A stretch of DNA of 64,000 nucleotides, taken from the NCBI GenBank assembly GCA_035041965.1, contig JAPYMA010000272.1, positions 109,033-173,032 of the forward strand. The letters are read 5' to 3'. The notes beneath the pieces were generated by a model. The model was given only the letters and a program-made list of their open reading frames with translations, did not search any database and was not told the origin of the DNA. The position numbers and the translations under genes were made by a program. The stretch comes from Anisakis pegreffii. Lineage: Eukaryota; Nematoda; Chromadorea; Rhabditida; Anisakidae. Below are positions 21,241 to 35,434 of this stretch, one piece after another. Positions within the stretch are counted from its first letter, which is position 1; each line of letters begins with the position of its first letter.

Positions 21241-24200
21241 CTACAAACAACAAATTACGAAGATCACTTAGGTTTGAAAAATTATCACACTATTATTGGC
21301 CTCGTAAAATGAATAGGTTAGTCGTCAGCCTGTAATAGGTGACCAATCACGACGCGTTCTAACTGCGCTACTTCAGAGATTATGTAGCTACGAATCCTTG
21401 AAGGAATTGTTAGGTCATTACTACGCTGACACCGCTCATAGTTCAAACAGCGCAATAGACTACGGCGTGTCGAAGGTCGAAGGGGTGCATTCTTCAATTA
21501 GGGCTTCGTCATCGATCATTTTGATGAATTTCATCATAGAAAGGAGATGAGAAATTTTAATAATCGAAGTTTCATTCAATAAGAGGAATAATTTTATGAA
21601 CTGAAAGTCTTATGATTTGCAGGAACTTACGACTCGTCGAAGGTTTTTTGGTTGATGCGACTGTTACACCTTAAAGAAATGTGATTACTGATTGAAAATC
21701 AAACGGTATGTGAAAATTATGGTCTTGACGAAGAGTTACTTTTGCTGCTGTAATCGATTTCTTTTTCACGAATTCATTCACTAATTATACGTTTAATTTA
21801 ATAAGACAGAAGGATCATATTTATCGAAAATTTTTGATTTTCCTATCACCGCGTTACCATAGTTCCTCACCTAATTCTTCGGTAGTTCCCATGCCGGCCT
21901 TTCTTAGCATTCAATTGCCCAATGACGTTTTGGGGGGTGCATTCTGCGTTGTCATCGATTATTTCGATGAATATTATCATGGAAAGGGATTCATAAAAGT
22001 ATAAGTAATCCATCTTCTCGTCAAAACCAGCAGTAATTTGATAAAGTAAAGGTCTGAGGATTTGTAGGAACTTACCACTCGTCGAAGGTTTTTTGGTTGA
22101 TGCGACTGTTACACCTTAAACAAATGTAATTACTGCTTGAAAATCAAACGGTATGTGAAAATTATGGTCCTAATGAGGAGCTGCTCGTTGCCGTAATCGA
22201 AATCTCTCTTTAAAGAATTCATTCACCAATTACACATTTGCTCTAAAAAGATAGCAGGATCAAATTTATGGGAAATTTTTGCCAATTGCGGTTCCCATGC
22301 CGACACTTCTTAGCATTCAAATAGCCAATGACATTTTGGAAGGATTACATTTTGTAGCTGTCATCGATTAGTTCGATGAATATTGTTATGGAAGGGATTC
22401 ATAAAGGTGTCAGCAGTTCACGTTCTCTTCCAATTCAGCAATAATATCATAAACTAAAATCTCTGATAATTTAGGGGAACTTACGACCCGTTGAAGGTTT
22501 TCCTTGAACGAGCATGATTACTGATTAAAAATTAAACAGTGTGTGAAAATTAATGTCCTAGTGAAGGAGCTTGTTGTTGTTGCAATCTGCTTCTCGTAAT
22601 GCTAATTCGTAAAATGGTTACTTTGGTCTGTATGTTTTTTGGAGTGAAGGCGTAACAAAATAATGACCAAAAAACTGTACTATACAACGGAAGTACGTAT
22701 GAGGTTGATGGGACAGGAATCACGTGAAATTTGAAGACTATTGAAATGAGGGCTAATCCGTTGTTCCCGCGGATCATTCCTCTGTTTCGTAGACTTGATA
22801 ACATCAATTTGCTTGTTTAAAAATACATGAGGATCACGCGTATGGAATTTTCCTGCCATTTTGTGCTCTCTCCGAGCGGTCAGAGATTCTCGCCCAGTCC
22901 TTCTATGGATCTCGCGCTGACGTTTCTCAGCATTAGAACAGCCTATGGCGTGTTGTAGGAGTTGCGTTCTATCACATTAATTTAGCTTCCGGTTATTTTG
23001 ATAAATATTATCATGGGAAAGAACTTACGGCTCGTCGAGTCTGTGGTGCTTGGTACGAACGTTATGCCTAAAACAAATCCGGTTACTGATTAAGAATCAA
23101 ACGGTGTTTGAGAAGAAATTCTTTGCATAACTGCTTATTGCTGTCGTAATCTATTTCTTTTGATGAGTTCATTTACTGGTTACTCTGTTGGGCGTGTTCA
23201 TTCGGGGTGTAATCGTATCAAAATATTGATTTAAAGACTGGACTGTTTTGTATAAACTTACGGCTCGTCGAGGTTGTGTTGACTGGTGGAATTGTTGCAC
23301 CTTAAACAAATCCGGTTACTGAATGAGAATCAAACGTTGCGTGGAAAGTAATGTTTTGGGCAAGAGTTTCTTGCAGTTGCTATCTATTTGCGGAAAATAT
23401 TGATTCAAGGAGTGAACTGTTTTGTAGAAACTTACGGCTCGTCGAGGTTGCGTTGACTGGTGGGATTGTTGCACCTTAAACAAATCCGGTTACTGAATGA
23501 GCATCAAACGTTGTATCGAAAGTAATGTTTTCGGCAGGAGCTTCTTGCTGTTACAATCTATTTGCTCTAATGAAGTGATTCACTGGTTAGCCTGGTCGGT
23601 GCATTTATTTGGGGTGGAATTGTTACAAAATGTTAATTTAAAGACTGATTTGATTTGTAAGAACTCACGTCTCGTCGAGGCTTTGTTGGTTGTCGGGATT
23701 GTTACACCTTAAGCAAATCTGGTTACTGTATAAGACTCAAACGATGTGTGAAAAGTAATGTTTTTGGTATTCTTGCTATTGCAGTCTATCGATTATTTCA
23801 ATGAACATTGTCATGAGGAGTTAATTCGTCATTTCAATAATCTAAATTCTCACAGAATGCGCAATAATTTCTGAAGCTGAAAGTCTGATGGTTCGTATGA
23901 ACTTACTTGTTGTCGAAGGTGTTGTGGATGATGGGAGTGCTACACCTTAAATGAATCTGATTACTAGTTAAGTAAAAACGGCATATAATCGATTTCTGTG
24001 GATTCTAGTTGTCATTTGACGTTATGTCTTAGCGGAAGAGTTTCTTGCTGCTGTAACGATTGCTCTTCATTCACTGATTTCTCTGGTTTATGTGTTACTC
24101 TGAGGTATAATCATTACAAAACATTAGTTGAAAAAATGGCGGTTGCTCGAATGTGATTATGATATTGAAAGAACAGAAACGAGATAAACATTCAAAACTG

Positions 24201-27200
24201 AGGGCTAATCCGTTGTTTCCACGGTCCACTTTTCTCTTAAGTAGATGCGTTCGCTTATAATTTATTTGATAGGATGAACTCATTTGCTTTAGAATTATGT
24301 TGCTTTTTTATGGCATGGAAAATCGTTTATCACCTGATTATTATCGTTGTACTCTTCTGATGAATTTCAAATGCCGTTTGCTTCACTTACAAACTAATGC
24401 TGCAGATAACATCATCGATTCCAGAAGAATGATATTTGAATCAAAACATTCGCATTTCACAGCCAGTTTTAACGGTCTGAGAGATATGGAATCATAAAAT
24501 GCTCACCTAGCCATTCACCAATCTTTCCTTCGATGAGCGCTCTCGTAGGTGCTAAATCTGGAGCGTCTTCTTTTCGTGGTGGGTACATATCTGCGCAATG
24601 CGCAGTGCCTGTAAACACGGAAGTGTCAACGGAACATTACCTTTCGAATGCAATTCTCCCCATCGAGAAGCAAAGAATAACGTCATACACCCCAGTTCAG
24701 AGATGCGGCAGGCAGCTCGAACCATGAACCTCTATTCCATTTCTGCACATGTTTTTACAGTTTACCGAAAAAAAACCTCATATCTCGTCCAGCTGATTCC
24801 AGCGATTATCTCTTAGATCCCAGTATCAGATTCCAGAATTGAATCGTAAATGAACTCATGACTGCTCTCGAAATCCCCGGTTACGTTCCCAGCCTCTCCT
24901 TAGAAGAGTACAAATCCAGCTGAGTACAAACCGAATTTTATCCTATTGAAATTTCTCCAATTTTAGTAAACAGGGTTTTCGATGGGGAAATCTAACAATA
25001 AGCGTGAAACGATGATGAAGTTGTCACGTAATGTTGCACTCAATTCTACTGATACCCGTATGCTAAAATGAAATGGAAATGACCTATCAATTCTAACCTA
25101 CCGTTCATAAGAACTGTCGTGACACTTCCGATGCCATTGTATTTGCTAAGTGCGTGCCACGGGTCGATATTACCGTTTATGAAAAAAACATTCGTACCCT
25201 GAATTCGATAACTGATTTGATCCGAATGGAAGTAATGCAAAAAATATTTTCGGTGATGTCTTCGGTGAAATGGAAGTGAACTATACATAAATGTTCGGAA
25301 ACACTGAAATCTTCAGATGCTTCTGAGAATGGTAAAACTTTTAGAACATAGGAAGCAATCTGCGTGAAATGTTTGCCATGTTCCATCACTTCGATGGGGA
25401 AATTACAAATGATGCTGAGAGCAAGAAAGTCTAATAGAAGAATCACTGTCTGCATTCTAAAACTTTTGTACGAAACTGAAATATCAGGTGTGACTAACGT
25501 ACATGATAATATTCAACGCCACCATAATAGTTGTGTGATTTTTCGTTGGCTTCGTAAACGTATTTTGGTGTAAACGTCGGTCCGAAAGCATCAAGGCATG
25601 TGTCAATGAAGAAACTGCAGAATAATTTAAATCTTTTGATTCTTACGCCATTAATGATACGACGTTATTGTTGTAGAAGGAGATGGTGGAAGGGTTCATG
25701 CTCTAGGTCTCAAAAGACTATCATTCATCCGGATAGCATTAGCCTCATGCGTGAATGATGTGCATGCTTGTGAAGATCATGCAAAAAATAAGTGCGGAAT
25801 GTTTGCATGTAAAATATCACACGAATTTCAAATGAATACTTCATATGCGGAATGGTTGACTATATGATTCAATATATGTGGAATGGTTCACTCGTTCCTA
25901 ATTGGCTGCGTGCATTGGTGATTCTAGTCAAAGAAATACGAATGTATGACCGTTCAACATGAAACTGCTGTTTTACAAAGCGCATATACAGTTGAATATA
26001 TCTCATGAAATAACAATTGTGTGATCATTCTTCAGAGTTGTACTGATTGCACTGATATGCAAGCACAACGCTATGTTGATATGCCAGAGATCGGCGATGG
26101 CAAGTACACCGGTTGGCGTGCAACCTTCCAAACATAACGAGTTAGTGACCTTTCAATATATGATCACTGATTAGCAATACGGCTTTCAAGCAGACTCTTA
26201 TACGCAAGCGTATGTGCAGATACAAGCTAAAATTTTGATGTATGATCAAAAAGCTTATGAGAATTCTATACCACCACGGGCATGCTCACCTCACGTCAAA
26301 TAAATTCATGAGCAGGAATGTCACGAAGCACAGAAGAAAGGGATCTTTGGAAAAAATGCTTGATTGCCTGACCAGATGTCAAGTGGTGGCACCACTGTGC
26401 AAATTTTATGAAAATGCATCATGGTATCTTTTTAGGTTTTCATCACCGCTTCTTCATCAATGGGCTCATTGCAAGATCAGGTTCGGACTCCTATCGGGAG
26501 AGCACAGCGGTATTCTTAGCGTGCGAACGCAATCAGTCGACTTTATCGCGGGCGGTGAGGTATGCACGCCTTCCTGCTGAGGCTTTCGATTTCAAGTGAA
26601 CGTTTACGAAAAGCTTATTGTTAGTTTTCTTTACTAGTAATATCAATAACAGCAATTTAACTCCCGAAAACGCACTTCACAGGGGTCGGACCACCAAACA
26701 TGTTTTCGCCGATATCAGTTGACTGGAAAAATCCAAATTCATTGCATGTTTGATATGTCCAACTGCGACTTGCGGCTGAAAAACATGCCATAAGGACAAA
26801 ATATCACACATTTAGCCTCAGTTTGATGAAGGCGGCGCATCAAATGTTGTGTCAGAAACGTAAGTGGAAAGAGTGAGTCATTATAACCGTAAAATATAAG
26901 GTGCGTCATCATTTATTAATATGTCGTCGCACCTCTCATAATACCTACCCTTTATCTCTCATCGACTTTCAAGAATAACAACGCGGCTATCAAAGCGAGA
27001 GCGTAAAGGAGTTCGAATTTATGTTATGACACACGTATTGTTTTGCTCCACTAGATAATAGGACCGTCGTAGAAGAAGCTAACATACACATGGCCGTGAT
27101 GTCCTTCAAGTAATCAACATAGTTTTCATAGCGATTATCAGTGTAGTTGAAGTAACCATCCCAAAACTTCGCTATATACGCATTAACATCAGCCACATTC

Positions 27201-30200
27201 TCGATTGGAGTTTTCGTATTGTTCACCATATGCTTACAAACATCATTTATTCCTCCACCAATCGCATGCTTTCCCTTGAACGAAACGATAAAATTCCTTA
27301 AACTTCTTTCATACACTTGAAGCCATTCATTTGGTTATCCATTAGTAAGGTTTCAAGGAACCCGCAATTTATGTCCACGCTAAATTAAGTAAGGAGATAT
27401 AGCGATGAATGGCAAACAAATGATCCGTTATCAATATGAATTCCACTCACACTGTTGTCGTTATTGTACTGCACTGCACCTTGAAAGTTACTGTAAATAT
27501 TGCTGAAGAAATACTGCATGTCGACATCAGTAATCGTTGATTGGGCGGTCCATTCTGGTTTCAGTCTACAAATTGAGCATAAAACCCAGTGGTTGCGCGC
27601 ACAAATATGCCGAGGAGCTTCGTGAAAACTTCTTGAGAATATATCGATGATCTTGATGAAAAATCCTGAGGGCACTGAATAACTTAAAGAGAACGTTTTG
27701 GGAGATTGAGGTGAAAGTGGGAGGCTGACGATTTCTTGGAGCGGATTTAAATCGAGTACAATAAAGAAGGCGACAAAAGGAGCACACAGGCCACAGGCAT
27801 TGCAAGCAATAGTCATGTTAGGATTCAGGCCTTAACTTCCAAGTGTGTTTCAATGCTCAACTTTTTTTCTAATGTTTGCAAATATACAGAATCAATATCC
27901 TGGGCTGCATCGAGTAAACGGATGCAATAAATTTCCTCTGTCTTGATGGTAAATAATTAAAAATTTGTTGGCACAATCACACGGTGGAATGTGAAGAAAA
28001 ATACTTGATCATAACAGAATTTGAAGTGGGACTAAAAATATGGCACTTAATAAATTTAACCAACGGCTTTGACGTACGTGAATATCTTCGTCAAATATGC
28101 ACGTCCCTCTTGCGTTAACGAAAGTTTACGCATTTCATCGAACGCTTTTCCAACGTTGTCGGCGCATTCCGGGTTGAAGAATCGTAACGAATTCGCAACA
28201 ACGATTAAGTATTCTGATGAATTAAGTATTCTGATTTTCTCATTATTAAACTCAGTATTGTTTACTCTGATGGTTTCATGCAAGTGAAACCAATTGAAAT
28301 AACTAACCGTAAAAGTCGACTTTCGCTCCTATCGGTGCCGAGCTTGCCAGTGCACCCACTGTTAGTTCAGGATAAAATTGTCGGAACCAGGCGGAGAGCA
28401 TTCCTGGAAATGAGTTCTTTCAGCATCAATCACTTATTATATTGTAGCAAGGACTGACGATCGCCTCATACACAATCTGTCCGAGCTAATTTTCATACTT
28501 CAGTCCATTCGCTTCATAACAGCAATCAAAGAATGAGAAATCATTCCTACCAGGATAAGAGCCACCAAATGTGATCCACTGAGGATTGACCAGTCTCTGT
28601 CGTTTATTCATGGTCGTAATGAACTGAGCTATGTCCGCGAGTGCTTGTTGCGATGTGAGCCATTTGAGATTTTTGGTCGATTGATTTCTGCAATGATGGT
28701 CGTATAAGTATCTCACATTTGAATGCTGCATGATTTAGATTATTTAATGAAGAGGATTACAAAGAATTTGTCAAAGACCATCTGGTTTGATCATTTGTTA
28801 ACGATTGAAGTAACAAAACCACCTATGTTTTGCAAAATCATTTATTAATGAATGAATCTATGGATCGTACCGAGTTGGCCAGCTCTCTCCGTAGTAACGA
28901 TGCTCGAGCATGTAAACGGTGGCGTCGTATTTCCTTGCTGCCCTCATGATCTGCACTTCTGGGTTTAGCACCCATTTCGTGTTTGCAGTTCCTTCACCTC
29001 CGATCATCAAAAAATGAGGTCCTCCTGGTTTAGCATATTGGGGATTCATCCAATATCTCTGCAAGATTTCAAACGAGAACACGTCGAAACGATCACACCG
29101 TATTCGTTTCAGAACACATTTACGGAATTTGTTACTCAACTATGGGCAATAAATGTTTGTTGATGATCATTTCTGAATTATTCATTTTCAAAAATACGAT
29201 TTTGAAAGATTTCAATGAGACATCACTCATAATCACCTGATTGAATGTGTTGGTGTTTGTGGCATTGAAATGATCAACCGGCATAGTAATGGTTCCTGCG
29301 ACGAATCCTTTAGGGTAAGCAACCATGTCGATTGGTGCCTGAAAATTCATCATTAACACCAAGTAGCTATTGAGAACTTCGTCGCATACGTAAACGATTA
29401 AGCATGAATGCGGAATGCTCACGGGTGGATCGACAACGAGTCCCGTCAGTGGACGGCCCCAAATGAATGGGTTCAAATGCTGTGGTATCGTCTCGGTGTG
29501 ATATAGTTCCTGAAAATTTCATGCTGATGCATCTCTTAGAATGAGTGGTGATGGTCATCTGTGAAATTTCGAAATGCATTAAAATGAACTTCGAGCATCG
29601 TCGTTCTTAAGTGATGTGGAGGAGATGATAGGACTTACGCATCTTTCATCGAGCGAAACATTAAGGAATACTGTTGACCTAGAAGGCCTTATTCGAACGG
29701 TAAATCAGCATTAAATTTGATTATTCAGATGTCTCTGAAATTTTGACGGCAATCCTAATGAAAGTACCTCTCTAATTGGTTTCAACGGTACTGTTTTTAT
29801 TGCCGAACTGAACTGCTTCATTCTTGGAAGCTTTGATCGCGTTTTTTTGATTTGTGATGTAACTTCTGGCATTTTCGCCTTCACGTCCTGCTGATTTTGT
29901 TCACCCCGAAGCCACATATCGATATTTGAGGCGATAATTTTGCGAGCGTTGACCAATGATGGTGGATCAGTGGGAAGCTCTGGTTGCATGTCTTGGCAGT
30001 GAACGGTGCCTTAACGATCACCCGATTTGGTAGCATTCAAATGCACTTCGCGGTGTTGGCATTGAGATATCATGTCCTCAGGCAACCCCTCAAACCTAAA
30101 GAGAACGCTTACCGTTTATGAGAATAGGCACAACTGATGGATGTTTCGATGAGTATAATCCAAGTGCATGCCACGGATCAATGTTGCCGTTTGGGAACAC

Positions 30201-33200
30201 AACATTTGTACCCTGAAGAAACAATTGAGAAAGAAAATTCGGTAAAAAAATTAATATTGTTTGTCACTAGCTGCTGCAGAATTTATCAGTATTGGTTCAA
30301 GAAGGGCTGATAACTGAATCGCAAGCGAAGTAATCGACTTACATTGAAGTGATGGCTACCACCGAAGTATTCCAACGTCTCGTGAATTCTTCTATCGATC
30401 GTTTCTATTTTGTGCTCAAGGCCGAATATATCATTACACATGTCCACTTCGAGACTGAAATCCTCTTACAGTCTTCAGCTACCGCTTAAGACCGTTTTTT
30501 AAATGTTGTCGTTTGGGAACAAAATCCCCTCTTAGTCAAAATGTCGTTACTACCACTATATCGGGAACAATTTAGTCCAGGAACGAAATTCCCAGGATTA
30601 GGACCAGAAAAGTAATGTTCTGTCGTGATCATTGAAGATAGGCAGTTTTGCATTTGACTCGATTTGCAGCAATCCCGTGACAGCTCATATTCAAAAGAAC
30701 AAAATCATATAAACAATGACATAATGTTTGACAACAACAGGTTTGAATAATGCGCTGATCATGATCCATTAAAAAAAATTGTGAATTGCAAACCCATATC
30801 TATAGACGAAGTGAAGGATTCCAGTCAGTGAAGGTGATTTTTCTTTTTATAACTGTGGATTACGCCATGTTCTAAAGGCCGCATCCTCTACTTCTGTCTG
30901 GGCGAAAATTCTGAGCACAGGCCTGGTTAGATGCATGGTTCAATCATGCACTCTGAAGAAGAAAGCTTACTTCACTGGCGATCCACTGCCAAAAATATTT
31001 CGACCCAAATCGGTTGTTTGAAAGTATCCGAACTCTGTACACGTTTGCCAGATCCAACTTCGTGTAGAGGCTTAATTTTTGAATTTTTCATCTCTTCTCA
31101 TCACCAAAATGATTCATTTTTCCTCGACGAAAGGAACTCACTCTATCCTCTTCACATAAATGCAAACAGCATCTAGATATACTCTTTGTAGCTCTGCCGA
31201 TTTATGTTTACGGTCATTGGTAAACATGATTACGTTTCAGTTTTGTTTATATCAGAACTTTAGTGCAATACTTCTCATTTGGTACTAAAAATGCCAGTAT
31301 GTGCATTTAAAATTTCACGAACCACTGGCTTTGTTGTATTCAGTGTTCTTCAGCTCGGTAATCAAGGCATCATAATCAATATCCGTTTGGTAATCTCTGC
31401 CCCAGGAACTCAATATGACGAGTATTAATTTTAGACGGTTGAAATATGTCATACCATTATAAGTCATTATTTGGCATGCAGCCGTAATCTATAATATTAG
31501 AGAATAATGGCCATATCATAAAAATCTTAGGTTTGGTAAGTCTGCGGGAATGATAGATTTCGCTTTTCTAGATTCGAGAGGAATCTAAGCCACGATATGA
31601 AAGTAGAGTGTATACTCACAAGAATCACCCGAAAGTCGTAGAAGAACAAGAACAAAGCACTTTCAAAATCAAAATGACATAATCTCAGACATTGTAAACC
31701 ATGGATGGTTTTGTCTTCGAACTCCTAGCTCATAGAGTGCGACGAAGCGATATTAGTAAGTGTAAACACTTACAACTCTCTCGCCTCTATACTGTGCTAT
31801 AAGCTGAAACGGTGTGAACATCAATCTGAAGTACAGTTCCGTTTCTTTATAGCCAAGCGATATGTCATTGAGTCCGGGCCTTACCCTAAAAGCTCATAAA
31901 TCTTTAACTTCGGAAACGTTAGCTGCATCTTTCATACTTATGCAGGAGGACGTTCTTTTCAGTGAAAAAAGCCTCCGAGATTAACACTATATTGAGGTGG
32001 ACCGCTATCATTTCACTGATATAGAGGCTCCGATAAGCAGTGTGGAGTTATTGATAGATTGTGTCATTTCATTCGCTCGGGTCGCAACAGGAAACCAATT
32101 TTGACGTAATTAGCGCGTACGGATGGGTTTTGTTAAAAGAAATTTAGATGGACCACTGAGCTATGGCTCATGCAATTTCTCAATGTTCCTTAAATCCATC
32201 CTGTTTCCTACCCATAAATAAATTCACCCTGCTTCCTACCTACATAAGCATAAATAATCTGTCGGACATGCAAAGCATACAAGAATGTTTCAGTGAGATT
32301 CGTACGCCCTTCTTCTGTCCACATAAATTCTGACATTTCCTTGAAAGTTTCTCCGATTGCAGAGGCGCATGTCACGTTGCATGATCGAATGTCCTTTTGA
32401 ACCACCTCAAGGTATTCTGTAATCATTTAAAACAGTTGACTACAGTAATATTTTAAAACTGCACGTGCAACGCAGGTAAATACCGCACCTACGCTGCACC
32501 TGCAAAACGCATGTAAAAATCTAATGCGAGAACATTCTGAATTCAATAAAAAGCTGTTAATAATGTATTACAGAGTTGGACTGAACGTACGCGAAAGTTT
32601 CTTCATTAGGACAATTCCCTTTTACTCAGTATCACATTGAGAGCTTGATTGATCATACTGCATTTAATGCAGTGTGCTGCTCAAAAACAGCTGTAAGATT
32701 CTCTCATATCTTTCCGACCAACTGAACACTTGCATCAAATGATAGTGATGATTGCTAAACCACGTTTTAAGTGCTTATGGCGTAACAAGTTTTTTTTTTC
32801 GACAGACACAGCTGAAGCTGTCTTGTCTAATCTCATGAAATAACGGGTTCTAATAGAGTATCCAGAATCAATTATTACTGCTGATTCGCTTTTTGAGCAA
32901 TGAGAACAGACCGTGAAAATCGAGCTTAGCTTCGACTGGCGCCGAACTCGCCACTGCGCCCACAACCAGTTCTGGATGCTTCTCTCGTAACCAAGCGGCC
33001 AACGCTCCTGATCAGAAACGCTTTAGTTTATGTTTGAGCAAAATATTCTTCGTTCAATATCAGTGATGTTAAGCGGAAAATAGTTAGGGGCAAACGACGT
33101 GGAGGTGAAGAATATGTGGGATATGATGGGTGTTTATCTCTTACAGCGATTCTTTTTCAACTGTCCTCAAACTTCCGTATAATCACATTTAAACGAACTG

Positions 33201-35422
33201 CAAATTCTTGACATTCATAGCTTTGTAGCATATAATATGTGAGAAAAGGATACTGAGGCATACCTGAGTATGAACCACCAAATACCACCCATTTCGTATT
33301 CACAAAATTGAACCTTTTATTGATGTAACGTATGAAATAAGCCGCATCCTCGACCGCTTGTTTACTACTCAGATATTTTAAATTTTCCGTTGCTAGCGTC
33401 CTGAAAGTCAATTTCAAAACAGTGAACAGTCATTCCGTCCTTCGCAGTATTCTTTATTTCCATTCGTTCACACTACGTAAAACCATTAGGCCATCTATAT
33501 CAACATAAGCGATTCTTGTTGCCTGTCTCATTTTCAAAATCCAATCACTTATGTTCATCATGTTCAATTCGTATATCCTGAACCAATTATTGGAATGCTT
33601 CGCTGAGTCAAGTTATTGGCTCACTTTCACTCATGGATCTATGTTCTTATGAAAGTCATGTATTCATTAAAGGCATCACGAATTGGAATTCATCCTACTG
33701 ATGAAAGGAAGAATCGATTAGTTATCGTCACTTCATACACAAACCAATTCCAAGTAAACGTAGCAAAAAGTTGGCAATTGCTTGACACAAATAATTTTTT
33801 TTGCGTCTTTTCGATGTTCAAAAGAGTCCGAAATGGAAATTCACTGCACTCTATTCGGATCAATTGCTAACAAAAAATATAAGTCAAATGACGCGTACGG
33901 AAACGGTCTGCTTTCTCCATAGAAACGATGTTCAAGGCTGAACAGAGCTGCACCATGCTTTTTCGCCCATTTCACCCAAGGCAACTCTTCATAACTGACC
34001 CAAACCGGATCTTCAGGAGACTCGCCACCAAGCATCAGAAAAACTGGACCAGTTGGTTTGTAGTATTTCATATTATAAAAGTAACGCTGAAAAGTGAACA
34101 GTTCGGCGTATTTCGATAGCAAACTTCATTCGCATTTCTTTTCACTGGTTCACAACTTCAAACGCAAAGATTTGTTCCCTCTTCCATGTGTGTTTCCAGC
34201 AAACTTCACTTATCACTGCACCAAAACAACAACGATTTGACGGAAAAAACTTCCCAGAAGCTCATCTTTCTATATTGTCACAACGTGTCGTTCAGATTAC
34301 GCTGTTGTTCAGATAGCCATTTTAAAAAATTAATTACCGTCGTGTTTCTGGAAGTGATCGTATGAGATCACCTCAATCGTCACCCTACGGTGACATTCAA
34401 AATAATTTTCCATTGGTGAAGACGAAGAAATTCGGTATCTCGACATCAGATAAATTGATGTATCTACCTGTTTCCATGTTCGCCCATCGGACGGTGTAAA
34501 ATGGTCCAGTAATTGGCGAATGGTTGCGGATGAAGAGTTAAGCTGAGCACGAATGTGTGGCTGAAATTAAATCATTACCACTCAACAGAACTTTTTTCCC
34601 ATCTTTTTATTTGCAGCGAGAGGGTCAGGCTGAGAATTTAGACTGCCAAGTTTTCACGTCTGGCATGCCGACAATGAATGCACGAAACAGCATGCAAATG
34701 AGGCTTATAAGAGGTGAATCAAGATGTATGCTCATTTAAGTGAATTTTGGAATCGCTCAGGACACTTTTCCAATATTTCTGTGTGCCCTGAAAATGGGAG
34801 ACTTTTCAGTGGAAATACACAATGCAAATGTGTACTTGATCCGCTAATGGATCGCGTTTAAATCCGTCACGAGGTCTGCCCATAAAGAAGTCAGGTATCC
34901 GCGTTTGAGGGTTCTTCACAATTGCAACCCGCTGAAGTCGTGTTTCTGGAAGTGATCGTATGAGATCACCTCGAATGTGTGGCTGAAATTAAATCATTAT
35001 CACTCAACAGAACTTTTTTCCCATCTTTTTATTTGCAGCGAGAGAGTGGTCCAGTAAATTTAAAAAACAGTTTCTATTTTTTGAATATTTTCTGAATGCA
35101 TTCAAATATTACACATTGATTAACTTGACTAACAATATGCTCAATTTGATTCCATGCTTCATAGTTGTTATTAGAGGATCAGTTCTGACCAACGAATATC
35201 AGCAGGTATTCCATGTAGCAAAATAAACCTTACCTGACGGTAAATGAATAACTTTGGATAAACGGAACCTACGCGAAAGATTCAGTGTAGGATAAAGGTT
35301 TTAAAACATTATTACCAGATTAATATTATTGATGCAATGAGAATCGATGATGAAGGAAGAGCCATCCAACTTACCGAAACGAAAAGTAAGAGGAGAGTCG
35401 TCCGAAAAATGGCGCGCTCCAT
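21155..35422 (-). CDS. Tandem-domain S28 serine exopeptidase with stalk, copy 2
   Basis: Thirty-four exons and about 1165 residues, uninterrupted after splicing. Signal exon [17 protein letters not shown]28 domain A (Ser185, Asp440, His465), S28 domain B (Ser711, Asp986, His1010), eight stalk mini-exons adding 97 residues, and the hydrophobic tail. It has the canonical GGES and GGEG loops and full-strength splice signals, so it looks functional. The positions of the domain A triad are close to those of human PRCP (Ser179, Asp430, His455), which supports the start and exon choices. The last S28 exon ends at G|GTGAGC in phase 1; without splicing it would run eight codons further than in copies 1 and 3, to a TAA at 24469-24471, so the read-through end is not conserved. 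Substrate unknown. Confidence 0.85.
21624..23950 (-). repeat. Stalk mini-exon array, 8 exons, long and short repeat forms (copy 2)
   Basis: Mini-exons at 23907-23945, 23669-23707, 23436-23474, 23262-23300, 23029-23067, 22485-22502, 22076-22114 and 21631-21669. Seven are 39 nt and one is 18 nt. All have an AG acceptor and a GTAAGTT or GTGAGT donor. In stalk phase they read [77 protein letters not shown] and [12 protein letters not shown], with split codons giving Gly, Ser or Arg. Two other frames of several exons contain stops, but this one never does. Two units are the 174-bp short form; the others are spaced 230-440 bp apart and look older. Confidence 0.75.
24507..29509 (-). CDS. Copy 2, S28 domain B (exons 14-25)
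   Basis: Exons: 29423-29509, 29237-29338, 28871-29058, 28551-28687, 28308-28403, 28078-28213, 27451-27565, 27052-27274, 26676-26775, 25503-25614, 25102-25198, 24507-24608. Every exon has exactly the same length as in copies 1 and 3. Motifs: [61 protein letters not shown] and AHCADMY. The region 28850-29350 is nearly identical to 9610-10110 of copy 1, introns included. The exon 21 acceptor (TTCAAG|GGA) was chosen to preserve phase; nearby alternatives exist. Confidence 0.87.
29768..35422 (-). CDS. Copy 2, signal exon and S28 domain A (exons 1-13)
   Basis: Exons: 35375-35422, 34836-34931, 34468-34560, 33899-34086, 33264-33400, 32912-33007, 32281-32416, 31774-31885, 31323-31488, 30971-31070, 30343-30454, 30113-30212, 29768-30009. 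Motifs in order: [64 protein letters not shown] and VHCQD. Exon 7 encodes SCNVTC, a cysteine pair flanking a sequon that copy 3 lacks. Exon 13 ends KPIRE at GAG|GTACTT in phase 0, leading into exon 14. The frame upstream of exon 14 has a stop directly before its acceptor, so exon 14 cannot be extended to its own start here, which argues against a separate downstream gene. Confidence 0.87.
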
Positions 35423-35434
35423 CCCGTATTCTGT
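35423..35434 (-). promoter_or_regulatory. 3' splice acceptor just upstream of start codon (copy 2)
   Basis: TTTTCTTACAG on the minus strand ends 8 nt before the ATG, as in copies 1 and 3. Candidate spliced-leader acceptor, or the end of a 5' UTR intron. Confidence 0.6.
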
